A stretch of 64,000 nt of DNA from an uncultured Archangium sp. (GTDB taxonomy: Bacteria; Myxococcota; Myxococcia; Myxococcales; Myxococcaceae), in the NCBI GenBank assembly GCA_903905455.1, contig CAIVGN010000006.1:104046-168045 (forward strand), written 5' to 3'. Each line of letters starts with the position of its first letter. Positions within the stretch are counted from its first letter, which is position 1. Shown piece after piece: positions 1 through 10,817 of the stretch. Both the position numbers and the translations under genes were made by a program. The notes below the pieces were generated by a model. The model had not been told where the DNA came from. It saw nothing but the letters and a program-made list of their open reading frames with translations, and did not search any database.

Positions 1-788
1 GCGCTGCCCGTCTGGGCCATCGCCACCAGCGGCAGGAACCGGAAGGCGAAGAAGCTGTTGCCCACTCGCCGGTAGCCCCCGTTCTGGAACGACGCCGCGG
101 TGAGCATGGAGGCCACCACCACCAGGTCGGGCTCGTATTGCAGGCCGACCTGCTCCAGCGCGCGCACCTGCTGCAGCGTGTTGTAGCCCTCGCACGAGAC
201 GTTCACGACCTCCACCCGCCGCTCCGGCATCGACGCCTGCAGCTGTGTCTCGAGGCGGCGAAAGAAGCGCTCGGCGAAGGGCACCGAGGGGTCGTTGGCG
301 ATCGACCCGGTGAGCACCACCACCCGGTACACGCCCGCGGGCCTGGGCATGGTGCGCTCGAGATCGAGCAGCCCCAGGTGGTTGACGCTCACGCCCTCGG
401 GGTCTCCCGCGCCGCGCACCAAAGCGCCGGGGCGGTAGCGGTAGCGCAAGAGCACGTCGCTGGTCTGCTCGATGCGGTCGACCGCGCGATCCGCGAAGCG
501 CGCCTGGGCCTCGAGCACCAGCACCGCGCCCACCACCACCAGCAAGAGCGTGCGCAGCGCCCGGCGCGGCAGGTGCGCGCGCAGCAGCCCCGTGGCGACG
601 AAGCCGACGAGGCAGGCCAGGGCCAGCGGCCGGAACACGTCGGGGAGGTAGAAGTCAGGGTCGGTGGACTCCCACGCCCACGCGTCGAGCGCCGCGAGCA
701 CCCCCAACAGCCCGATGATCGAGCGCTTCCCGAAGACCCACCACGCCGCGAACGGTGGCCGGCGCGCGGGCTCGTGCACCTCTGCCAT
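1..788 (-). CDS. Membrane-anchored SGNH/GDSL-like protein, C-terminus beyond window
   Basis: About 262 residues are visible; the gene runs off the left edge. The ATG at 788 opens a short cytoplasmic N-terminus (basic, KRS before the helix). Hydrophobic stretches follow near residues 22-35 and 55-90, then a soluble domain. This domain begins at about residue 145 with YRVVVLTGSIAND, continues with FAERFFRRLETQL and VEVVNVSCEGYN, and reaches LQYEPDLVVVAS. That order (strand plus a G-[DS]-S-like turn, an ERF helix, a strand with a conserved aromatic/asparagine, then DLVVV) is typical of SGNH hydrolase-like proteins used in O-acylation or de-acylation of surface glycans. The usual GDS is GSI here, so catalysis is uncertain. 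The His-containing end of the fold is outside the window. It is divergent from the MopE-repeat gene, with 144 bp between the two start codons. Confidence 0.6.
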   Translation of the reverse strand, partial: MAEVHEPARRPPFAAWWVFGKRSIIGLLGVLAALDAWAWESTDPDFYLPDVFRPLALACLVGFVATGLLRAHLPRRALRTLLLVVVGAVLVLEAQARFADRAVDRIEQTSDVLLRYRYRPGALVRGAGDPEGVSVNHLGLLDLERTMPRPAGVYRVVVLTGSIANDPSVPFAERFFRRLETQLQASMPERRVEVVNVSCEGYNTLQQVRALEQVGLQYEPDLVVVASMLTAASFQNGGYRRVGNSFFAFRFLPLVAMAQTGS

Positions 789-932
789 GGGCCGGCACCG
801 TAGACCGGCCTCCGGAGCGCCGCAGCAAGCGCGACCCCCGAGGCGCCGATTCGCCTACATCAAACCCCTTGCAGAAGGCATGACCTGGATCAATTCCGTC
901 AGGTAGGCTGACTTCTTCTTCCCTGGGGATCC

Positions 933-3659
<2,727 letters not shown>

Positions 3660-3666
3660 CCCGCGC

Positions 3667-5283
3667 TCAGCGCAGCGACTGCAGCAGGGCTTCGTACGGG
3701 CTTCCCGCACGAGGCCCGTCGCCGCGCGGGTGGGCGCCCTTCGCCACGTCGACGCGCTCGGCGTTGCCCTGGCACCAGGCGTCGGGGGCTTCCACTGCCG
3801 CGCGCAACACGGCGGGGTTCGCGCGCAACCAGGCCAGGGCCTCGGCCTGCGGCAGCGCCCGCGCGACGAGCTCCCGCTGCGCCGCCACCCGCGCCGCCCA
3901 GGCCTGCGCGGAGCCCGCGAGCGTCCGGGGCGCGGCCGCGTCGGCGCGTTGCCCCAGGAGCACCATCATCAACCCCTCGTGACCGAAGGTCGGGTCGTCG
4001 GCGGCGAACCGCGTGCCCCCGCGTTCGACCCACGGCCCGCGGGTGCGCAGCCGCTCGAGTTCTTCCGCGAGGCCGGTGACGTCGACGTCGGCGCGGGCCG
4101 CTCGCCAGAAGGGCGTGTCGAGGCGCTCGTTGAACTTGTAGTGCACCGCGAGGAACCAGCGCAGCGAGTCCCAGTGGGCGCCGATCTTCGCGTTGGCCGG
4201 GCCCAGGTCGGGCAGCCCGCCGTTCGCCGCGGCCACGGCGTCGAGCAGGTAGCCCAGCTCGATGATCACCATGTGCAGCGCCGTCGACTCGAGGGGCTCG
4301 ACGAAGCCGTAGGCGTTGCCCACGGCCACGGTGTTGCCCTTCCAGAACTCGCGGTGGCGGCCGGAGCGGAAGCGCACCACCCACGGCTCGCCCAGGCCCG
4401 GGTTCTTCGCCGCGAGCTCTTCCATCGCGCGGCCCTCGTCGAGGAACGCCGACGAGAACACGTAGCCGCGGTGGTCCTCCGCCTCGACGGGGATGCGCCA
4501 ACACCAGCCCGCGTTCATCGTCTGCGCGGTGGTGTAGGGCCGCACCAGCCCGCCGTGGGGCACGTTGGCGACGACGGCGGTGTCGCAGAACAGGCTCGAG
4601 GCGTAGCTCTCGAAGTTCGAGCCCAGGGCGCCCTCGATGAGCAGGGAGCGGAAGCCGCTGGCGTCGACGTAGAGGTCGAACGACAGCCGCCGCCCATCGA
4701 CCAGGTGCAGCGCCTCGACGCGGCCCTGGTCCGGCGAGGTCTCGACGCGGGAGATCTTCCCCTCGACGTGGGTGATGCCGCGCGCGGCCGCGGTCTTCGC
4801 GAGGAAGGCCACGAAGGGCGCGTTGTGCAGGTGGTACGCCCACTTGGTGTGGCCCAGCAGCGAGGTGATGCTGCCGTCGGCCTCGCGCAGGAGCGGGCTC
4901 TTGTCGGCCGCCATGAGCAGCGAGGTCAGCGACTGGGCGCGCAAGTGGCCGTCAAAGGCCGCGGCCTCGATGGGGTTCGCGGGGCCGAAGGGGTAGGTGA
5001 AGAAGCCGTCGGGGTCACCCCACTCGAACTTGATGCCCAGCTTCCAGGTGGGCTTCGCTTCCCGGTAGAGCGCCTCGACGTCGAGCCCCAGCTGCGCGTG
5101 CAGGAAGGGGGGCAGCAGCGTGGTGGTGGCCTCGCCCACGCCGATGATGGGGATGGTCTTGCTCTCCACCACGCTCACCGAAAGGTGCGGGAAGCGCCGC
5201 TGGAGCGCCAGCGCGGCGAAGTAGCCCGCGGTGCCTCCGCCGATCACCCCGACCGTCCGCAGCGCTCCCGCTGGCTTCGACAT
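3667..5283 (-). CDS. Flavin-dependent tryptophan halogenase
   Basis: 538 residues, the normal size for the tryptophan halogenase family, which uses FADH2, O2 and halide to chlorinate or brominate an indole. Visible landmarks are the FAD-binding GGGTAG at residues 15-20, the GVGEAT segment at 48-53, and Lys81 in TWKLGIKF, the position of the catalytic lysine of PrnA/RebH (K79). The diagnostic WxWxIP signature appears as GWCWRIP near residue 260, and EPLES near 330 contains the catalytic glutamate. All residues expected of an active halogenase are therefore present. It is the last gene of an operon with three rSAM genes (5286-10288), starting 2 bp after the preceding stop. No flavin reductase partner lies in the window. 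Because the HxsA-like precursor in this cluster ends in a single Trp, a peptide substrate is possible, but that is inference; free Trp or another indole remains open. Confidence 0.9.
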   Translation of the reverse strand: MSKPAGALRTVGVIGGGTAGYFAALALQRRFPHLSVSVVESKTIPIIGVGEATTTLLPPFLHAQLGLDVEALYREAKPTWKLGIKFEWGDPDGFFTYPFGPANPIEAAAFDGHLRAQSLTSLLMAADKSPLLREADGSITSLLGHTKWAYHLHNAPFVAFLAKTAAARGITHVEGKISRVETSPDQGRVEALHLVDGRRLSFDLYVDASGFRSLLIEGALGSNFESYASSLFCDTAVVANVPHGGLVRPYTTAQTMNAGWCWRIPVEAEDHRGYVFSSAFLDEGRAMEELAAKNPGLGEPWVVRFRSGRHREFWKGNTVAVGNAYGFVEPLESTALHMVIIELGYLLDAVAAANGGLPDLGPANAKIGAHWDSLRWFLAVHYKFNERLDTPFWRAARADVDVTGLAEELERLRTRGPWVERGGTRFAADDPTFGHEGLMMVLLGQRADAAAPRTLAGSAQAWAARVAAQRELVARALPQAEALAWLRANPAVLRAAVEAPDAWCQGNAERVDVAKGAHPRGDGPRAGSPYEALLQSLR

Positions 5284-5285
5284 GC

Positions 5286-7583
5286 TCAGGCCTCCGGGGC
5301 TGGGCCTTCGCCGGCCGCCTCGTCTTCGCTGAAGACCCACGGCGGCTCGGGCACCGCGTCGAGCTCGTAGAAGCCCCCGCAGAACACGGCGTTGGGGCAG
5401 GTGGCGCACACCGGCTTCTTCACCCGGCGCTCGGCGAGGTACTTCGAGAGGTTCACCTCTTCGTTGTTCACGAAGATCATGTGCCGCTCGAGCTTCGCCA
5501 GGTCGCCCATCAGGTACTGCTCGTAGCCACGCATGAAGCAGAAGGGCAGGTTGATGACCTGGAACTTCATGCGGTCCTTCCACGCGTCGATCACCCCGCG
5601 GGTGACCTCCGCCGCGCGCTCGGTGTCGGGGGAGTGCCCCCGGGTGGCCCGGCCGAAGGGCGTGAGGAACTGGATGTTCATCCACCGCAGGCCCAGATCC
5701 CACGCGAGCTGCGCGACCTCGGGCAGCTTCTCGGTGTTGCCCCGGGTCAGGGTGATGTTGAGCCCCAAGTCCACGTTCGCCGGCTTGTGCAGCAGCGCGT
5801 TGCGGATGCCCGCCGTCGTCTGCTCGAAGGCCTCGGCGACGCCCACCTGCTGCGCGTGGCTCTGCGCGTCGGGGCCGTGCACCGAGAAGAGCAGGGTGGT
5901 CAGCCCGCTGCGCACCAGGCGCTTGGCGAAGTCGTCGTAGGCCAGCAGCCGGCCGTTGGTGGTGACGTTGACCTTGCGGTAGCCGAGGTGCCGCGCGTAG
6001 CGCACCAGGGTGATGAGGTCGGGGTGCAGCGTGGGCTCGCCGCCGTCGATGTCGAGCATCGTCACGCCCTGCGCGCGGTGCCGCTCGAGGTGCTCCCGCT
6101 GCCGCTCCGGGTGCCCGTGCAGCTGGGTGCGCGTGCCCACCGCGCAGAAGGTGCAGTGGTTGTTGCAGACGTAGGTGAGGTTCAGGATCACCTTCTTCGG
6201 CCCGGTCGACGACTGCAGCCGCTGGTCGAAGGTCCACTTGAAGCGCACCAACTCCTCGGGCGACACCGACGCGCCGGGCTGGCTGGGCGTGTGCTGGAAG
6301 GCCGGGCCCCAGTCGGCGACCTGCGGCAGCGTGCGGCCCTTCGCCAGCTTCGTGCCCGGCAGCGGCGTGGCGAACTGCACCGCGGGCCAGGCGCCGTACT
6401 CGTCGTAGAGGTCCATGGCCCAGGCGAGCGTGCCGTTGATCTCCTCGGCCGTTTCGCCGGGCATGCCGATGATGAAGTGAATGAGCAGCGGCACGCCCGC
6501 GGCCTGGGCGGCCTGGGCCGCCTGGGTGATGCGCGCGAGGTCGAGCTTCTTGTTCACCACCTCGTTGACCACGCGCTGCACGCCGCTCTCGGCGGACACG
6601 CTGACGGTGGTGACGAAGGGCTTCATGGCGGCGAAGTGCCGGGCCTCGAGGCCATCGGCGCGCAGGCCGTTGGGCACGTCGAAGCGCACCTGCTCCTGCG
6701 CCACGGCGGCGAGGAACCCCTCGAAGTGCGCCTCGTCGACGTTGAGCAGTTCGTCGAGCACCTCGAGCCGCGTGGCCCCGTGGGTGCGCACCAGCGCCTC
6801 GATCGAGGCGCGCAGCTTGCCCGCCGAGAGCCGCCGCTGCACCTTGGGGGCGCCGGGCAACCGGTCGGGGTTCGAGCTGCAGTGCACGCACGAGTACGGG
6901 CAGCCGCGGCTGGTGAGCATCGGCAGGGTGCGCCCGTCGATGGGGAACGCCCAGCCTCCCCGGCCCAGGTGCTTGACCACGCGCTCGCGGAACGCGTCGG
7001 CCGCGCGGAGATCGACGAGATCCCAGGCCGGCAGCGGCAGCGCTTCGAGGTCTGCGGTCTCGCCGCGGTGCACGCCGTCGATGGCCTCGCCGCGGGCCAG
7101 GCGCTGCAGCAGCCGCGGCACCGTGGTCTCGGCCTCGTACTTCACCCAGCAGCGCACCTCGGGGTAGGCGGCGAGCACGTCCTTCCCCTCGGCGTCCACG
7201 TAGTGCTGGCCCGACTGGTAGGCGTCGACCAGCAGCAGCGGGGTGTGGTTCGGCCGCTGCAACCCGGTGAGCACCTCGCCCAGCACCGGGTCGCGGGCCG
7301 GGGGGCGGTGAAAGGGAGAGAAGGTGACGATGATCGCGTCGACCTCGCCGGCGGCGTCGGAGGCGGCCAGCACGTCGGCCACCGTCGCCCCGAGGAAGGC
7401 CCGGCCGTCCACCCAGCTGAGGGTCGAGCGCTCGAGGGCAAAGGCGTCGACGAGCGACACCTCGTGGCCCTGCTGGCGCAACACCGCCGCCAGCTGCACC
7501 GCCCCCAGGTCCGAGAAGTACGGGTAGTCGATGAAGTCGCGCGCCACCGAGACCGGCGGGTGCACGAGGAGCAGGCGACTCAT
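5286..7583 (-). CDS. Tandem radical SAM protein with N-terminal B12-binding-like domain
   Basis: 765 residues with two rSAM units in one chain. Residues 1-200 look like a cobalamin-binding domain of class B rSAM enzymes (LLLVHPP, then QLAAVLRQQGHEVSLVDA). The first cluster motif is CPYSCVHC (Cys228, 232, 235), in a class-B-type barrel with a conserved IIGMPGET. The second unit is of the SPASM-like type, with CNNHCTFC (Cys473, 477, 480), GGEPTLHPDL, TNGRLLAY, and a C-terminal CATCPNAVFC (Cys726, 729, 735) likely to bind an auxiliary cluster. The chain could do two sequential radical reactions, or the first unit could be a B12-dependent methylase and the second a crosslinking or epimerising enzyme. 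The start ATG overlaps the stop of the preceding rSAM gene (ATGA), so they are translationally coupled. A tandem arrangement like this is unusual. Confidence 0.85.
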   Translation of the reverse strand: MSRLLLVHPPVSVARDFIDYPYFSDLGAVQLAAVLRQQGHEVSLVDAFALERSTLSWVDGRAFLGATVADVLAASDAAGEVDAIIVTFSPFHRPPARDPVLGEVLTGLQRPNHTPLLLVDAYQSGQHYVDAEGKDVLAAYPEVRCWVKYEAETTVPRLLQRLARGEAIDGVHRGETADLEALPLPAWDLVDLRAADAFRERVVKHLGRGGWAFPIDGRTLPMLTSRGCPYSCVHCSSNPDRLPGAPKVQRRLSAGKLRASIEALVRTHGATRLEVLDELLNVDEAHFEGFLAAVAQEQVRFDVPNGLRADGLEARHFAAMKPFVTTVSVSAESGVQRVVNEVVNKKLDLARITQAAQAAQAAGVPLLIHFIIGMPGETAEEINGTLAWAMDLYDEYGAWPAVQFATPLPGTKLAKGRTLPQVADWGPAFQHTPSQPGASVSPEELVRFKWTFDQRLQSSTGPKKVILNLTYVCNNHCTFCAVGTRTQLHGHPERQREHLERHRAQGVTMLDIDGGEPTLHPDLITLVRYARHLGYRKVNVTTNGRLLAYDDFAKRLVRSGLTTLLFSVHGPDAQSHAQQVGVAEAFEQTTAGIRNALLHKPANVDLGLNITLTRGNTEKLPEVAQLAWDLGLRWMNIQFLTPFGRATRGHSPDTERAAEVTRGVIDAWKDRMKFQVINLPFCFMRGYEQYLMGDLAKLERHMIFVNNEEVNLSKYLAERRVKKPVCATCPNAVFCGGFYELDAVPEPPWVFSEDEAAGEGPAPEA

Positions 7584-9370
7584 CCCGCGAGCTCCGCCGT
7601 GGCCTTGATCGGCTGCATCACCGCGTACCCGTGGGAGCGCACGTAGTTGACGTGCAGGCCACGGCACGCGTCGACGTGCACGCACTCGGCGCAGCGCAGG
7701 CTCTTGGTGAAGTAGTGGTCGAGGATGTAGCGCTTGGTGAAGCGGAACGCCTCGAGGCGGCCGGCGGGGGTCATCATCGCCGTGTCCAGCGTCGCCAGCT
7801 CGGGGCGCGCGTGGGAGGTGACGCACCGGGGCAGGCCCTCGGCGGGCAGCGGCGCGCGCAGGCCGCGGAAGAACGCGCCCAGCTCCACGTCGTTGGCCTG
7901 CGAGTCGGTGAGCCGGTCCCACGTCGGCTGGCGCAGCGTCAGCCGCGCCGGGGCCTCGGTGAGCGAGGTCAGCCACGGCGCGGTCTCGCGCGTGACGTCG
8001 ACCAGCACCTCGAAGTCGCCCGGGGCCGCGAGCAGCGCCTGGGCCTGGGCCGTGGTGTGGGCGAGCACCCGGGCGATGCGCCGCCCGTCGAGCTGCGCGC
8101 CCTGGGCGACGACCTCGGTGGGGTCGTCGAGCTCCAGCTCGAGCTCCAGGGTGGCGGGCCACGCGGCGAGCAGCGTGCGGGCGCGCGCCCACGAGGGGGC
8201 CTTGAGCCACAGCCGCTTCACGCCCGCGCGCTGCGCCAGCTCGGCGGGCGCGTTGACGGGCACGAAGGCGTCTTCGGGGGCGTTGATCACCTTGCCCTCG
8301 GCCTTGAGCTTCTCGAAGAGCGCGGTGCGGCGGTCCTCGGCGCGGGCGCGGCTCGCGGGGTCACCGCCGAACACCGGGGCCTGCTGCGCTTCCCACTCGG
8401 TGTCCACGCGCACGCGGTCGAAGCGCTCGGCGGCCACCTGGTCGCGCAGCGCGTAGAGCGTGTCGCACAGCGGCTCGAGGTAGCAGTAGTGGCAGCGCTC
8501 GGGGTCGCGGCAGTCGAGATCGACGCCGGTCTCCAGCAGCCCGGCGAACTCCTCCTTGCGGCCGCGCACCTCGTCGTTGAGCTTGTACGGGTCCTGGATC
8601 AGCTGCTCGTAGCCCTCGAGATGCTGGGGCGGAAAGCGGTTGAACCACATGTGCATGTCGGGGCGCCGGCTGATCTCCAGCGCCTGGAGCAGGTAGGGGC
8701 GCATCTCCTTCAAGTCGTAGAACAGCGATTCGCGGCCCTCGTTGAAGGCGCGCCCGAAGGGCACCACCTGCAGCAGGTCGAACTCGCGCACGCCCCACGA
8801 GATGAACAGCTCGAGCATCTCGGGCAGCACCTTGATGTTGCCCTTGTTGATCACCACGTCGATGTTGACCACCGGCCGGCCGTCAGCCAGCGCGGCCTTG
8901 AGGGCGGTGGTCTCCTGGTCGAACGCGCCCGGCACGCCGACCAGCGCGTCGTGCACCCTGGCGTTGGGCCCGTGCAGCGAGAAGGTGATCTCGTTGAGCC
9001 CGGCGGCCAGCGAGCGCTGGAGGAACTGGGGGTATGCGAAGAGCCGGCCGTTGGTGACGGTCTGCACCTTGCGGTAGCCCGCGAGCGTGCCCAAGCGCAC
9101 GAAGTCGATGAAGTGCGGGTGAATGGTGGGCTCGCCGCCGGAGAGGATCAGCCGGGTCATGCCCTTGCTGCGCCCGTCGAGGATCTGCTTCTTGATCTCC
9201 TCGGTACTTCGGTTGCTGCCGTCGTGGGTGTTCGAGTCGAGGCAGAAGGTGCAGCCGTTGTTGCAGTCGAAGGTGAGCCGCACCCAGTTGCGTTTTTCGT
9301 GGGCGGCGTCTTCGTGGGAAGCGAGGCGCGTGTCGGCGACGCTCTGGGCGTGGGTTTCCTCGGAGAGCAT
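7580..9370 (-). CDS. Radical SAM protein with degenerate second unit and Cys-rich C-terminus
   Basis: 596 residues from the ATG at 9370; a GTG at 9391 with GGAAGG just upstream is an alternative start. The cluster motif is CNNGCTFC (Cys36, 40, 43), followed by LSGGEPTIHPHF and TNGRLFAY and a first Cys-rich segment CRDPERCHYCYLEPLC near residue 300, typical of SPASM-like auxiliary cluster sites. Residues 340-560 look like the second half of another barrel (alternating LWLKAP, LELELEL, FEVLVDV, RLTLRQ strands) but lack CX3CX2C. The chain ends with CAECVHVDACRGLHVNYVRSHGY, the same C-terminal style as complete rSAM units elsewhere in the cluster. I read it as a two-unit protein whose second unit has lost its SAM cluster. 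It is coupled to the downstream tandem enzyme by an ATGA overlap. Confidence 0.82.
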   Translation of the reverse strand: MLSEETHAQSVADTRLASHEDAAHEKRNWVRLTFDCNNGCTFCLDSNTHDGSNRSTEEIKKQILDGRSKGMTRLILSGGEPTIHPHFIDFVRLGTLAGYRKVQTVTNGRLFAYPQFLQRSLAAGLNEITFSLHGPNARVHDALVGVPGAFDQETTALKAALADGRPVVNIDVVINKGNIKVLPEMLELFISWGVREFDLLQVVPFGRAFNEGRESLFYDLKEMRPYLLQALEISRRPDMHMWFNRFPPQHLEGYEQLIQDPYKLNDEVRGRKEEFAGLLETGVDLDCRDPERCHYCYLEPLCDTLYALRDQVAAERFDRVRVDTEWEAQQAPVFGGDPASRARAEDRRTALFEKLKAEGKVINAPEDAFVPVNAPAELAQRAGVKRLWLKAPSWARARTLLAAWPATLELELELDDPTEVVAQGAQLDGRRIARVLAHTTAQAQALLAAPGDFEVLVDVTRETAPWLTSLTEAPARLTLRQPTWDRLTDSQANDVELGAFFRGLRAPLPAEGLPRCVTSHARPELATLDTAMMTPAGRLEAFRFTKRYILDHYFTKSLRCAECVHVDACRGLHVNYVRSHGYAVMQPIKATAELAG

Positions 9371-9406
9371 GAGCCGCGAAGCGTACCCCACCCACCTTCC
9401 GCTCCG

Positions 9407-10288
9407 TCAGAAGACGGCCCGAAACTCGCCCTCGCCGAACTTCGCCACGTAGTCGGGGCGCACGCCGGGGCACACCGCGCGGAAGGTGCAGCCCTCGCAG
9501 CCCGCGACGTACACCCGCCCGGCCAGCCGGCTGTCCTTGAGATCGAAGGTCGCGTCGGGGCTCACCACCCGCACCCGCTCCGAGCCGGGGTCCCAGGCGT
9601 GCGCGGCGAGCGGCCCCAGCTGGCACCGCGGCACGTGCAGCGAGCGCACCTCGAGCCCCCGGGCCGCCCCCAGCCGCAGCGCCGCGTGGAGCGTGGGCAT
9701 CACCTCGGCCATGCGCGGCAGCGAGCCGACGTTGTCGCGGTTGCCGTCGGACAGCGACACGTACCAGAGGTGCACCTCGCGCACGCCCCGGTCGGCCAGC
9801 CACGTGAGGGCGTCGGGCAGCCGCTGCCAGGTGTCGTCCTTGATGATCACGTCGGCCACGAAGGCCAGGGGGCGGGTGACGGCCAGCTCCACCGCGCGGC
9901 GCATGAGCTCGAAGGTGCCCTCGCGCCGCACCAGCCGCTCGTAGGCCTCGGCCTCGTGGGTGTGAATGGAGATGTGCAGCCGGCTCAGGCCCGCGGCGAT
10001 CAGCCGGTCGAGGTTCTGGGGGTGGGCGAGCAGGAGGCCGTTGGTCTGCACCTTGATGTCGGTGAAGCCGAGGCTGCGGGCCGCGCGGACGAGGCCCTCG
10101 AGATCGCCCCGCAGCGTGGGCTCGCCCCCGGTGAAGGACACCGCGTCGAAGCCAGCGGCCCGGCCCTCGCGCAGCGCCCGGACCACCTGCGGCGTGGGCA
10201 GCGCCCGGGGCCGCATCTCGGGGCTGATGGTGCAGTAGTCGCAGGCCAGGTTGCAGTCGTAGCCAAGGATGACGTCGAGCAGCGACAT
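9407..10288 (-). CDS. Short radical SAM/SPASM-like protein
   Basis: 293 residues, a minimal single-unit enzyme. CNLACDYC is at residues 12-19, FTGGEPTLRGDL follows, then QTNGLLLAHP and LHISIHTHEAEAYERL. A C-terminal segment with CEGCTFRAVCPGV probably binds an extra cluster. The start is the only ATG before the motif. It is the first gene of the operon ending in the halogenase (36 bp before the next gene) and is divergent from the Tat-signal gene, so the 73 bp between the two start codons must hold both promoters. The substrate is unknown; the IHTHE segment (instead of LHGP) marks it off from its neighbours. Confidence 0.82.
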   Translation of the reverse strand: MSLLDVILGYDCNLACDYCTISPEMRPRALPTPQVVRALREGRAAGFDAVSFTGGEPTLRGDLEGLVRAARSLGFTDIKVQTNGLLLAHPQNLDRLIAAGLSRLHISIHTHEAEAYERLVRREGTFELMRRAVELAVTRPLAFVADVIIKDDTWQRLPDALTWLADRGVREVHLWYVSLSDGNRDNVGSLPRMAEVMPTLHAALRLGAARGLEVRSLHVPRCQLGPLAAHAWDPGSERVRVVSPDATFDLKDSRLAGRVYVAGCEGCTFRAVCPGVRPDYVAKFGEGEFRAVF

Positions 10289-10361
10289 TCTGCCCAGTGT
10301 AAGACTTGACCAGTGCCGAGCGCAGCCCGTAGCGTGGCGCTTTCACCCGAGGAATGAGCCC

Positions 10362-10811
10362 ATGAGCCTGCGCCGCAGAGATGTCGTGACCTGGCTGGGA
10401 GTCGGAGCCCTCGCGGCCCCCGCTCTCGCCGCCTCGCCCGCCACCGTCGCGCCTGCCCGGCAGGTCCACGGGGATCTCCCGTTCCGCAGCCTCGAGCCGG
10501 GCATGTCGCTGGCCGGCGTGTGGACCATCGACGCCATCCACGGCCCCATCGAGGGCGCCATCGCGGTGCACCTGAGCGAAGGCGAGCAGCGCTTCCGCCT
10601 CAACGTGCTCAAGCGTGACGACGCGGGCATTCCCGGCGTCGGCCAGTCGCGTTCCCTCTCGGTCTACGTCTGCAACAGCGGTGGCCCGACCCGCGAAGGT
10701 GAAGGCCAGGCCGCCCGGGCGTTGGCCGCGTGGCTCGACCACTACGAGAAGACGGGCCTCCCGGTGCCGACCCTCGTGACCCTGCGGCAGCACTCCACGG
10801 CCCAGCTGTAA
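10362..10811 (+). CDS. Small Tat-signal protein of unknown function inside the rSAM cluster
   Basis: 149 residues. The start at 10362 is chosen because it gives a textbook twin-arginine signal, MSLRRRDVVTWLGVG, followed by a hydrophobic run and an Ala-rich cleavage region (LAAPALAA). The mature part of about 120 residues has a mixed alpha/beta look. It includes GMSLAGVWTIDAIHGPIEGAI, FRLNVLKRDD, SLSVYVCNSGGPTREGEG and a C-terminal amphipathic helix ending ALAAWLDHYE. Only one Cys is present in the mature part (VCNSGG). I do not recognise the family. It begins a two-gene unit with the rSAM gene at 10818 (6 bp gap). Tat export of folded, often metal-bound proteins suggests a periplasmic partner or a modified substrate, but nothing in the sequence proves that. 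Confidence 0.75.
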   Translation: MSLRRRDVVTWLGVGALAAPALAASPATVAPARQVHGDLPFRSLEPGMSLAGVWTIDAIHGPIEGAIAVHLSEGEQRFRLNVLKRDDAGIPGVGQSRSLSVYVCNSGGPTREGEGQAARALAAWLDHYEKTGLPVPTLVTLRQHSTAQL

Positions 10812-10817
10812 CCGCCG

